Of a stretch of DNA of 35,120 bases, positions 1 through 8,100 are shown one piece after another. Where the stretch lies: the IMG/VR virus record IMGVR_UViG_3300046727_000224, positions 1-35,120 of that record; one strand, 5' to 3'. Position 1 is the first letter of the stretch, and each line of letters starts with the position of its first letter. The DNA is from a virus. The notes under the pieces are model-generated. The model was not told the DNA's origin, searched no databases, and saw only the letters and a program-made list of their open reading frames with translations. Both the position numbers and the translations under genes were made by a program.

Positions 1-1568
1 GCTTCGAAAACAAAATTGTTCGGGTCGTTCTTATTCTTGTCCCATCGCAGCATCACGCAATTACTGGGAGAGATCGAGGACGTGAAGGCGGAGAAACTCG
101 TATCAGATAATCCGATGCGATAGATCGAGCCTTGATTCGTGGTTGCAATACGAAAGACAGCGTGGAAAAGCCAGTTGGGGTTCAACCCGAGTTGCGGGTA
201 GGGGAGTAAAAGCGAAGACGCTGTTTGCGCGAAGCTCGCGCTTGAGGTTGCTCCTGTCGGGCTGGAAATTACAGCCACTCCGTAATGCGGAGGCTCGTTG
301 CTAGTTCCCAGTGAGGCGCCGCCTCCTCCACCCGCTGCGACTACGTTCCAATAGTTTTTACCGAATTGGCCAGCGGTTGTTCCAATCGCTGAGTCAAATT
401 CTTCGTCGAAGTAGTAAGTGTCGTCATCGGGAAATGTGGGCGCCTGAAGAGTGCCGTTGACTAAAGCGCTCACTGGACGAACAAGCAATCCAGGAAGACT
501 CACCTGATTTGGATTTGAGTTCGAGAGTGTTCCCGACGCTGAATCAAATGTCAGACCGAGACCAACGATGCCGGTCTTGTGCTTGCCGCCAGAGTCGGTG
601 TACACAAACGGCGCGCTTGCTGTTCCGGTATTTGTGATCACCTGAGCCTGAAGATTTGTCGTGATTACATTGCCCGCATTGGTGACACCAAATCCCAGAT
701 AGTTATCGTCGTTCGCGCGAGCAAACGTCAGCGTGCCGCTCGTTGTCACCGGAGAGCCTGACACTGTGAACGCCTGCGGAGCGCTGAGGGCCACGCTCGT
801 AACGGACCCGCCTCCGGAAGCGCGAGGACCGTTTGTCCAAGAGCCCGCCCCGTTGTAAGCCATGAGGTCCCCCGGCTGGAGCGTCGTCGGCACTACGTCT
901 GAATGATTGGTGAACGGGGTTCTGGGAACGTCTGCCGCGACGATCGCTCGGAAGGAGGGATTTCCTGACACTCCGTCAGGGCTCGCGAAAAACAGGTTGG
1001 CGTTCTGGCTTACCTGAGCAAACGAAAGCGCTGGCGTCGTTGTCGGATTCGCAACACTCGTCGTGAACAGAGGTGACAGAGTGCCAGCGCTGAAACTGGT
1101 TACGGTTCCGGAGCCTCCCGCTGTTACCTGTGGCCCATTCGTCCACGCTCCCGCTCCGTTGTAGGCAATAATGTCGCCTGGATTCAGGGTCGTGGGAACA
1201 ACGTCAGAGTGATTCGTGAATGAAGTCCTTGGCGCGGCTGGAATGTCGGCGGAGACTAGAGCGCGGAAAGTGGGCACTCCCGGCGCACCATTCGGGCTTG
1301 CGAAGACGAGGTTTTGATTTTGACTCACCTGAGCGAATGACTGTGCGGGAGTAGTGCCTGGAGTGGCAACAAACGTCGTGAACAGGGGAAACAGATTGCC
1401 GCTCGAAAAACTGGTGACTGTGCCCGGTCCTCCACCTGTGATCCCGAGATAATTCCTTGCGGACGCGGCGTTGGGTTGTTGGATCAGGCCAGTGCCGTAG
1501 GGAGACTGCTGGCCCATGCTTTTGACCAGCGCCAACAGGCAGGCGCAAACCACTGCGATCTTTTTCAT
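1..1568 (-). CDS. Phage tail fibre-like protein, C-terminus cut by window edge
   Basis: An open frame runs leftward from an ATG at 1568 to the window edge with no stop (at least 522 residues), so this is a 5' part of a longer gene. A Shine-Dalgarno-like AAAGG lies 6 nt before the ATG. The first about 20 residues (MKKIAVVCACLLALVKSMGQ) look like a Sec signal peptide: two lysines, then a hydrophobic stretch. Next comes an N-A-A-S-A-R-N-Y-L-G-I segment typical of phage fibre N-terminal regions, then two tandem repeats of about 105 residues, then a Gly/Ser/Thr-rich beta-type region. The gene is last in the leftward virion operon as seen here, 10 nt after the zinc-ribbon gene. The likely role is receptor binding. 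The exact family is not recognised and the C-terminal domain is missing. Confidence 0.75.
   Translation of the reverse strand, partial: MKKIAVVCACLLALVKSMGQQSPYGTGLIQQPNAASARNYLGITGGGPGTVTSFSSGNLFPLFTTFVATPGTTPAQSFAQVSQNQNLVFASPNGAPGVPTFRALVSADIPAAPRTSFTNHSDVVPTTLNPGDIIAYNGAGAWTNGPQVTAGGSGTVTSFSAGTLSPLFTTSVANPTTTPALSFAQVSQNANLFFASPDGVSGNPSFRAIVAADVPRTPFTNHSDVVPTTLQPGDLMAYNGAGSWTNGPRASGGGSVTSVALSAPQAFTVSGSPVTTSGTLTFARANDDNYLGFGVTNAGNVITTNLQAQVITNTGTASAPFVYTDSGGKHKTGIVGLGLTFDSASGTLSNSNPNQVSLPGLLVRPVSALVNGTLQAPTFPDDDTYYFDEEFDSAIGTTAGQFGKNYWNVVAAGGGGGASLGTSNEPPHYGVAVISSPTGATSSASFAQTASSLLLPYPQLGLNPNWLFHAVFRIATTNQGSIYRIGLSDTSFSAFTSSISPSNCVMLRWDKNKNDPNNFVFE
807..1424 (-). repeat. Two tandem ~105-residue repeats within the fibre gene
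   Basis: Repeat 1 starts at 1424 and repeat 2 at 1109, a 315-nt offset. A partial third start (S-V-T-S) follows near 806. Each unit has the same order of motifs: G-T-V-T-S-F-S, then P-L-F-T-T, then S-F-A-Q-V-S-Q-N, then F-A-S-P, then F-R-A, then F-T-N-H-S-D-V-V-P-T-T-L, and ends in A-Y-N-G-A-G with W-T-N-G-P. The protein repeat is clear, while the DNA differs at many synonymous sites, so the duplication is old or maintained by selection on the protein. Confidence 0.85.
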
Positions 1569-1578
1569 AGGGAGCCTT

Positions 1579-1866
1579 TCAGTTTTCGCTGATACCGGCT
1601 CGCCGCTTGGCGATCTGAGTCATCACAGCACCAGCGGCTAGAGCTAACATCGCCTTGGACTGTTTGTCGAGAGAATCCAACTCCTCCTTTGTCATCTGAA
1701 CTAAGTTGCTGTCCCCCACCTTGCAAATGATCCCACAGTGACCGCAAACAATGATGTTCCCCTTGGTGATTGGCTGCGGATTTTGTATGTCCTGGACGTA
1801 TGCAATTTCACCTTCGCACTTTGGACAGTGTAAATCGTCAGCCTGCTTGATGGTTTCTTCATTCAT
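1579..1866 (-). CDS. Small zinc-ribbon protein
   Basis: A 95-residue protein with two CxxC pairs (CPKC at about residues 14-17, CGHC at 41-44), the spacing of a zinc ribbon. It is followed by a helical, Lys/Glu-rich tail with a short Ala-rich segment near residues 72-82. I chose the ATG at 1866 because it overlaps the stop of the upstream glycosyltransferase gene as ATGA, the usual junction in this phage. An ATG 9 nt upstream would add three residues. It sits between the glycosyltransferase and the fibre gene, so it may serve tail or modification functions, but the sequence gives no direct function. Zinc binding is inferred from the cysteines. Confidence 0.75.
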   Translation of the reverse strand: MNEETIKQADDLHCPKCEGEIAYVQDIQNPQPITKGNIIVCGHCGIICKVGDSNLVQMTKEELDSLDKQSKAMLALAAGAVMTQIAKRRAGISEN

Positions 1867-3326
1867 GCTGGCCATCCCATACGGTTATCCGAAAAGAATT
1901 TTTGGCACAAGTGGCGATTGTAAAGGTTTCCGGTACACTCTCGGTGCTCCGCCGTGTGCCAATGCGAGGTATGAATCTGGTGAGCGCATAGCCCTTCAGC
2001 CTCCGCGCCGCCAGTGATATTTATCAGGGTCCTCAACGACAGGTCCCAGCATTCGAACGAGAGAAGAAAGTCCGGGACCCGATCGCGATGCTTTGTCCAC
2101 CATGATTTGCGAAAGGCAAACACGTCGGCGCCGCAATGCTTGTAGCCTCTGGACATTTCCTCCCGGCTGGGAGGGGACTTGATGTAATTCAGTTCCATCC
2201 TGGAGCCCCAAATGGCATCATGGTTTGCCATACACTGCTTCAAATCCACGGAGAAGTTCGGCGCAAAGTTCGTGTCGTCGTTGGTAAAAAGAATGATGTC
2301 GTCCGGGGCTGCGATCTCCGCGCCGCGTTCCAAAATATCCTTCAAGAATGGGGCAGGCTTTTTCTCTCCCACCACGGTTGCGTTTCGGTTGAGCGTCTTG
2401 TCGTGGACGGGAGTCGGGAGCCAATCAGTTAGACCGTACTCCCGCTTCCACGACAGGCGCGCCACGTTGAACCGGAACTCTGCATCCTCAGCGCGGTGAT
2501 CGAAATCGGAATAGACGTGAACAATCCGGTTGATCTTTGAGCCGGACATTATTCTTCTGATCACGTTCGGAATCTCATTCTGGCGCTCTCTAAATTCGTT
2601 GTACCGGCAATTGAACACATGACTGCCCCGACGTGGAGACCCATGCCATGAATCGGGAGAGTGTGTCGTGAGGGCAATGACTGGAAGCGAAGGAATCGCT
2701 TGAGCAAGGTGAAGTAATCCGCTGTCAGTGGAGACCAGAACAACGGCTTTCTCCATCAATCCAAGCATGTCGTAAAACCTGTGGAGTCGCATGTCGGACA
2801 CGTCCACGATATTGAAGTCCTCCACCAAGGAGCCAAGGGCCAGGATCAACATAGACCAATCATGAAATGGGGAGGACCTCCCGGAGCGAGAAACTAGCAC
2901 GATCGGATTTACGCGGCGATAGCCTGCCTCGCCCTGCAATGCTTCGAATTGTAAGCGCTCTCGCTCCCTGTCTCTTCGATCAAACACCAGCGGCAACTGA
3001 TCCCACAGGTGAAGACGCTGGACGAGCCTCCACGCTTCTTTCGCGTACGAGTCGGTTGCTCGTTCAACGGTCGTGCCGTAGCACTGGCACAGGTAAATGT
3101 TGTCGAACTTTCCGCTGGCCTGGGCTTCGTCAGCGGCCTTTGCGGATTGGGAGTAATCCCCTTCGTAGACAAGCCGCTCGCAGTAGGAGACGCCGTCAAG
3201 GAGACCAGCAAACTCCCGAGCGATCATCATCGTGGGACGATTGCCAAGGTGGAAATCGTGGAGGACCAGCGGCAGCGTGTTGCAGCAGTCACCGTACGCG
3301 CCGAGTGTGATCCAGCAGTTCCTCAC
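1863..3326 (-). CDS. Two-domain glycosyltransferase (GT9-like GT-B half plus GT-A-like half)
   Basis: A 487-residue protein. Residues 1-260 resemble the heptosyltransferase (GT9) GT-B fold: an N-terminal strand and glycine loop (ITLGAYGD, residues 6-13) and the donor-site signature TDSGLLHLAQAIPSLP near 200-215. Residues 265-487 look like a separate GT-A-type domain: a DDIILFTNDD segment at 342-351 providing a DxD-like pair, then GADVFAFRKSWW at 399-410. The start is the GTG at 3326, which overlaps the upstream stop as GTGA and begins just before the first strand. An ATG at 3401 would add 25 residues and overlap the upstream gene by 79 nt. Lying between scaffold-like and fibre genes, it could decorate a virion protein or alter host lipopolysaccharide. 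Donor and acceptor are unknown. Confidence 0.7.
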   Translation of the reverse strand: MRNCWITLGAYGDCCNTLPLVLHDFHLGNRPTMMIAREFAGLLDGVSYCERLVYEGDYSQSAKAADEAQASGKFDNIYLCQCYGTTVERATDSYAKEAWRLVQRLHLWDQLPLVFDRRDRERERLQFEALQGEAGYRRVNPIVLVSRSGRSSPFHDWSMLILALGSLVEDFNIVDVSDMRLHRFYDMLGLMEKAVVLVSTDSGLLHLAQAIPSLPVIALTTHSPDSWHGSPRRGSHVFNCRYNEFRERQNEIPNVIRRIMSGSKINRIVHVYSDFDHRAEDAEFRFNVARLSWKREYGLTDWLPTPVHDKTLNRNATVVGEKKPAPFLKDILERGAEIAAPDDIILFTNDDTNFAPNFSVDLKQCMANHDAIWGSRMELNYIKSPPSREEMSRGYKHCGADVFAFRKSWWTKHRDRVPDFLLSFECWDLSLRTLINITGGAEAEGLCAHQIHTSHWHTAEHRECTGNLYNRHLCQKFFSDNRMGWPA

Positions 3327-3532
3327 TTGAGGTGAAAGGTGTCGAATGTTCTTGTGCGCTGCATCGCTATGATGGTTGCTTTTAACTTTGGCACCCACCA
3401 CAGTTTTTTACAGATTCGAATGCCCGTTTTAAAAGGGCAGACATCGTAATCGGAGCAGTACAGAAAATTCCAGAAGACGCGCCGGTAAGTTACGCGAGTC
3501 ATTCCCCAGCCGAGATTTTCGTTGTCGCTCAC
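3323..3532 (-). CDS. Small hypothetical protein (69 aa)
   Basis: The GTG start overlaps the stop of the scaffold-like gene (GTGA), and its own stop overlaps the GTG of the glycosyltransferase gene in the same way. This double coupling is the main evidence that the frame is used. The protein is basic and aromatic, with cysteines near residues 26, 32 and 41 (YCSDYDVCPF, then RICKK). No signal peptide or membrane helix is evident and I do not recognise the family. The last third is less protein-like than the first. It could act with either neighbour. Confidence 0.5.
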   Translation of the reverse strand: MSDNENLGWGMTRVTYRRVFWNFLYCSDYDVCPFKTGIRICKKLWWVPKLKATIIAMQRTRTFDTFHLK

Positions 3533-4833
3533 ATTTTCTCGTCGAACTCAGCCATTGCGCCCTTGGACTCTCCGGAGGGTTGCTCTCCGCCCCCAGAAGT
3601 CCCAGGCTCTCCGGGGCCACTGCCGCGAAGTTCGGCAAGGTCCTTGAGAGCCTGGGCATGCTCTGCTTTGAGCCGCTGGTTTTCGACCCGTAAACGATAA
3701 AAGGCCGCGACCCGGTGACGGATTGAAGCATCGAGAACGATCTTCTCCATTTGTGACATTTTTGCGTAGTCGTTGGAGAAACGACGGTCGGCGAGAGCAA
3801 ATCCCTGCCCGATCGCTTCGTTGATTTCCTTGTCGTCCTTCACCTCTGCCCACAGGTCCGCGCCGCGAGGGTCTTCCGACATGCGCTTGTTCACTGTCGT
3901 CCACGCTTCCTGAATCTGGCCCTCTTGTATGGTCTTCTGGTCCGACTCCGCCTTCTCGCGCTGTGACGCCTTTTCTTTCCAGTCCTTCAGCGCGTTGGTT
4001 GCGTCTTTGGCCAGCGTCCGGATGTTGGCCCAGTGCTGCATCATCGTGCCGACGAGTTCGGGGCCGAACTTTTTGCTCGCGAGCTTCGCGGCGGGACCAA
4101 GGGGAAGTTGATAAATTTCGTCGAAGTCTGCTTCCGTGGCAGGACGCTCCCGAGTTGGATGACTTCCGTCCTGATTCGGCGGTTGCGTTGGGTCGGGCTC
4201 TGTCACGGTCAATTGCTTTACGGCTTCGTACGCAGCGGACGCTGCTTTGCGGTAGGGCGTTTCGTACTTGTCCTTGTATTCGCTGGAGCGCTCGTAATTG
4301 AGGTACTTGATCTGTTCGGACGTTTCGTTGAAATTCTTTTCGATGTCAGCCAAGCGCGCGGCGAGGGCATCACGCTCCTGCTTGGTCTTCGGGTGCTCCT
4401 GCTCCATCTGCTGGTGCTGTGCGCGGAGAGTGTTGAGATCGGTCTCCAACTGCTTGGCCTTTTTGTAGCCCGCGAGACCCCAACCCCGAAACTCGCTGTC
4501 CTTTTTAAAACGGGGGACCTGGATTCCCTCAACCTCTTCGAATTCTCCCGGAGGGGGAGTTCCGGCTGCTGGCTTGGCTGGCGCCGCTGGTGTGGTGGCA
4601 GGCTTCGCCGGTGCCTTCGGAGTGCGTACCGGGGCGGGAGTCCCTGACGGCGGGGGAGTGTCTTGCCCGAGGTCTTCAAAGGCAGTGTCGAACTTGTCAA
4701 ATGATCCAGGACCTTCGCCCTCTCCGGACGGCGCGGCAGCGGGAGCCGCTGGCGGCGCACTCGGGGGAGACGACGGCGGGGGAGTCGGAGGGGCTGCCGC
4801 TGGAGCGGCTGGGGGTGCTGCTGCTTCTGGCAT
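3529..4833 (-). CDS. Scaffold-like head assembly protein
   Basis: A 434-residue acidic, helical protein without cysteines. The first about 95 residues are almost entirely Pro/Ala/Gly/Thr, probably disordered. The middle (about 125-185) is a charged coiled coil rich in Lys, Glu and Gln, and a second helical stretch lies near 365-400 before a Gly/Ser tail. This composition and size fit phage scaffolding proteins or head-assembly chaperones. The assignment rests on composition and position, not on a family motif. The ATG shares one base with the upstream stop (TAATG). In many phages the major capsid gene follows the scaffold gene, but here a 69-aa gene and a glycosyltransferase follow, so another structural role remains possible. 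Confidence 0.5.
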   Translation of the reverse strand: MPEAAAPPAAPAAAPPTPPPSSPPSAPPAAPAAAPSGEGEGPGSFDKFDTAFEDLGQDTPPPSGTPAPVRTPKAPAKPATTPAAPAKPAAGTPPPGEFEEVEGIQVPRFKKDSEFRGWGLAGYKKAKQLETDLNTLRAQHQQMEQEHPKTKQERDALAARLADIEKNFNETSEQIKYLNYERSSEYKDKYETPYRKAASAAYEAVKQLTVTEPDPTQPPNQDGSHPTRERPATEADFDEIYQLPLGPAAKLASKKFGPELVGTMMQHWANIRTLAKDATNALKDWKEKASQREKAESDQKTIQEGQIQEAWTTVNKRMSEDPRGADLWAEVKDDKEINEAIGQGFALADRRFSNDYAKMSQMEKIVLDASIRHRVAAFYRLRVENQRLKAEHAQALKDLAELRGSGPGEPGTSGGGEQPSGESKGAMAEFDEKM

Positions 4834-5126
4834 TATGTTGCTTTCTTCTTTGTCTTTTTCGGCTGATCTTGCTGGGGCGTATAAAATACCGAGTGATCAA
4901 GCTTTTTGTCCGGAAAGTCTTTTGGTGGGGCGGACGGGGTTCCGATGTCGGTGAGGATTTCCACGAATCGCTTTGCCCCCTTCAGTTGTTCCGGAGAAAT
5001 CGTCTCAATGGCGAGTTGAGTGAACGACAGTATCAGAGCCCTCTGAAACACGTCGGATATGATCACGTTTCTGAAATTTGACTCTGCCGGTAACTGAGAG
5101 AGAAATTGCTGCTTGGGCTCAATCAT
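4833..5126 (-). CDS. Hypothetical protein (97 aa) upstream of the scaffold-like gene
   Basis: The ATG at 5126 follows a 51-nt gap after the giant virion gene, and the stop TAA shares its last A with the next start. The N-terminal two thirds are mixed helical with hydrophobic positions (for example ISDVFQRALILSFTQLAIE). The C-terminus is a Lys-rich tail (KKTKKK). It has no membrane segment, cysteines or motif I can place. It is probably a small virion or assembly protein because it sits between structural genes and is translationally coupled to one. Confidence 0.6.
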   Translation of the reverse strand: MIEPKQQFLSQLPAESNFRNVIISDVFQRALILSFTQLAIETISPEQLKGAKRFVEILTDIGTPSAPPKDFPDKKLDHSVFYTPQQDQPKKTKKKAT

Positions 5127-5145
5127 AGTGCGCGCGGGTTCGCAT

Positions 5146-5169
5146 GGCTTGTGTTATCACAAACAAGCC
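5146..5169 (-). other. Hairpin between giant virion gene and 97-aa gene
   Basis: A perfect 7-bp stem (GGCTTGT at 5146-5152 with ACAAGCC at 5163-5169) encloses a 10-nt loop. It lies in the only sizeable gap of the leftward virion operon. No T-run follows in the transcription direction, so it is not a standard intrinsic terminator. It could be an RNA-processing site or mRNA stabiliser that adjusts expression of the downstream scaffold-like genes. Confidence 0.35.
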
Positions 5170-5177
5170 GCTTGCCG

Positions 5178-8100
5178 TCAAGGAGTTTGTTGCTGCTGAT
5201 CCCGCTCCGCTCGAAGAATCTTGAACGCTTCGGCGGCATTCTTCCGCATTTTAAGACGCTCGTTGACTGCGTCCTTGTAGATTTTCTGCTGATCGGGGCT
5301 TAGCGTGTTCCAGAAATCCTTCTCGCGTGCCTTGCTGCCGGTGAAGGGCTTTTTACCAAACTCGTTGAAGTAAGCTCCGATGTGCTTCCAGTCGGTTGCT
5401 CCCTTGTCGACGGCGAGCTTCATTTCCTGGGCTGCGCTCTGCGGAGTGTCGAACATCAAGGCCAGTTTGGTCCCGCGATACGGGTCCTTCTCGGGATCGT
5501 AAATGAACTCACCCGGCTCCTGAATGCCATGCTTCTTTTTGAAATCGTCGGCGAGCTTGTAAACGCTGTCCGATGCCGTTGCGCGGCGCTCCGTCACCCC
5601 GAGACTGTTGATGAATCCCTCCCACCATTTTTGCTCAGGCTGCTTGAGCGCTCCACGAATGGAGATCGGGACAATCGTTGAGGCAAAGTCTTTGACTTGA
5701 TCAAGCGCGGAGCGGGGTCTTCCGAATTGGTCTCGCCCAGTGCCGATTTCGAACAGCGTTCTCGTCGTGACGGGATTCAATCGGGTGTAGGCGAAGCTTC
5801 GGGGATTGAACGCCAAGTGAAGCAAGTCGCCCTGGACAGTTCGAATCGAATAAGCGCGACCGTTGTGCATGACATCGAAAGCGTGTTCGGGCTCGAAGTG
5901 ATATTCGCCGCTGATCATTTTATTCATCATCCTTGCGGTGATGTACAGCGTAGCGGCGCCCAGCGTGAGTGCCGTCAGTTGCTCGCGACCGTAACCCTTC
6001 AATGCTTGGCCGACGAAACGTCCGCGAGCTTCGAGAAAGTCCGGGGCGAGGAAGGCCAGCCGCAAACCGTCCTGGAAGGTCTTGTTGCGTCCCATCATTT
6101 CGTAATTCAACTCACCGAAAGCGGCATTGGCCTGATTCGCGGTGATATGGAGCAACTGGTCCTCTGTGAGTTTCCCGGAGGCGAGGTCTTTGGCATACAC
6201 GCCGCGATTTCTCTCCAGCGCGTGAGTCGCCATTTCCATCTTGAGGCGAGGAATGTAATCCTGGAAAAGCCAATGCTGATACGTCTGGAGTTTGTCTCCC
6301 AACCACGGCACTTTTCGAAACAGCGAGGAGCCTCCACCGGAGACGCCCTCCGAGAAGGCTTCAAGGCCGCTGTGATCCACGACGTTGAGCCCGTGGGAGA
6401 CGAGCGATCGTTGAACCGGGTCGTTGAGATCAATCGCTTTGAACGACCTTCCCGTGATGTTGGCGGACCAGCGGGTAAGCGGGACATTGGCCCGATGTTC
6501 CAGACCGTGGATTGTGATCTGAACCGGGTGGAATCCGGAAAGGTCCAGCATCGTTTGCTTCACGGTGCTGCTTCCGAGAAGTGCGGCTTTACCGATTGGA
6601 ACTCCCCACGGTTTGAAATTGCGGACGGCGGATTTTCCGAACACTGCGGGGATCGGTTGATTGATCGGATTCTTCGGGTCCCGCATGGCCTCCGGGTGAA
6701 CAAGCACGTCGCCTTGGACCATGATCGGAGAGCCCTCAGCGTCAACCGTCATCCATTTCCATTTTCGAAGCGCGGGATGATCGTAAGCGACGTAGTCGCC
6801 ACGGTTGTTCATCCGAACATTCTCCAACTCTTCGGGAGTCATCCCCGGCTTGGCCTCCAGGCGGGGGCGGTACTGTGGCTTGATCAGGAACGCTGCGTCA
6901 GTTCCCACTCCTCCAACCTTGTCGGCGCGGCCTCCCACGTCTATCGCGGGTCGACCGTCGCTCATTTTCCACTGCATTAAGTCTTTGACGAACTTGCGAT
7001 CGGCGATCGCTTTGTTGAGCGAGTAATCGTAGGCGGCAACGCGCTGGGAGAAATCCTTGTTGACCTTGTAGCCCGCTTTTTCCGCTTCGTAGTCGTACTG
7101 AAAAATTCGCTGCTTTGCCAATGCAGGCTTGCCGGTGAACACTCCACTCCGAATCTCGGAGATGACACCGGACTTCCAAGGAGAATCCTTCTCATAAAAT
7201 CTGTGAATGTAATCCTCGACGCCGTCCTCAAGGATTCCCGCGTCGATCGCGTCTTGCAACCGAGACTCGAAATAGTTCCGGATGTTTTCCGCGACGTTTC
7301 GGAGTTCGGGCGGGAGGTTCAGCGCCCGCTGATAGCCCGCTTCGTATTTGGGATCGGTCTCCGCGATCGCAGTGAGAAGCTTCTGCCGGTCTCCGCCGTT
7401 GTCCACGTAATTGGAAATCGCTTCGCGATCGAGAGCGTTCGGAACGCCCCGCATTGCCTTGTCGACAAAGTCTCTCAGGTTCAGAGTCGATTCGCTGAGG
7501 GCAAGTTGACGATCTCCCAATGCGGCTTTGAATCCAGTCCATGCCGTGGGTCGAGTCAGGCTGAGCTTTGCGGATTGCGCTGCGGTCTTCAGTCCGGTGA
7601 TGCCTTTCAGGACCGGAGCCTTGAGTTGCTGGAATTGCTCGCCCAGAGAATACGCGCGCTTGAGTTGAGGCTTCCCCTTGCCCTGATCTGCCATTGTTTT
7701 GAGAGCGTCGGTGAGTTGGGCGAGTTCGGGCTTGCCTTCCTCACCGATCGTTTGAGCGCCGGGGCCAACCATTGCGGGCTCCGGATTAGTCATCAAGTGG
7801 TGCTCCAGAACAGCGCGTATTCCATCAGTGTCATACCTCAATGGAAACAACGCTTTCTCGTCTTCACCTAAGCCCTTGCGTGTTTTTATTTCCTCCTGGA
7901 TTGCATCGAGCATCCTGGTGGAAAGCTTGTACTTTTCCATCACGTCGTTACGTGATGCAGACTTCAGCCATTCATTGAGGCTGCCCTTGATGTCTCCGAA
8001 TAACTTTGATCTCATTTGGAGGAGACCCATCGGCTCTTGTGGGGCCGTGCTGGTCTCAGCCTGGACATCAACAACTCTTCCGCCTTTGAGATTAGCCAAA

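Noticed and set aside
5697-6980. Long plus-strand open frame (427 codons)
   Set aside because: It is antisense to the giant virion gene and shows composition of a mirrored coding frame without motifs.
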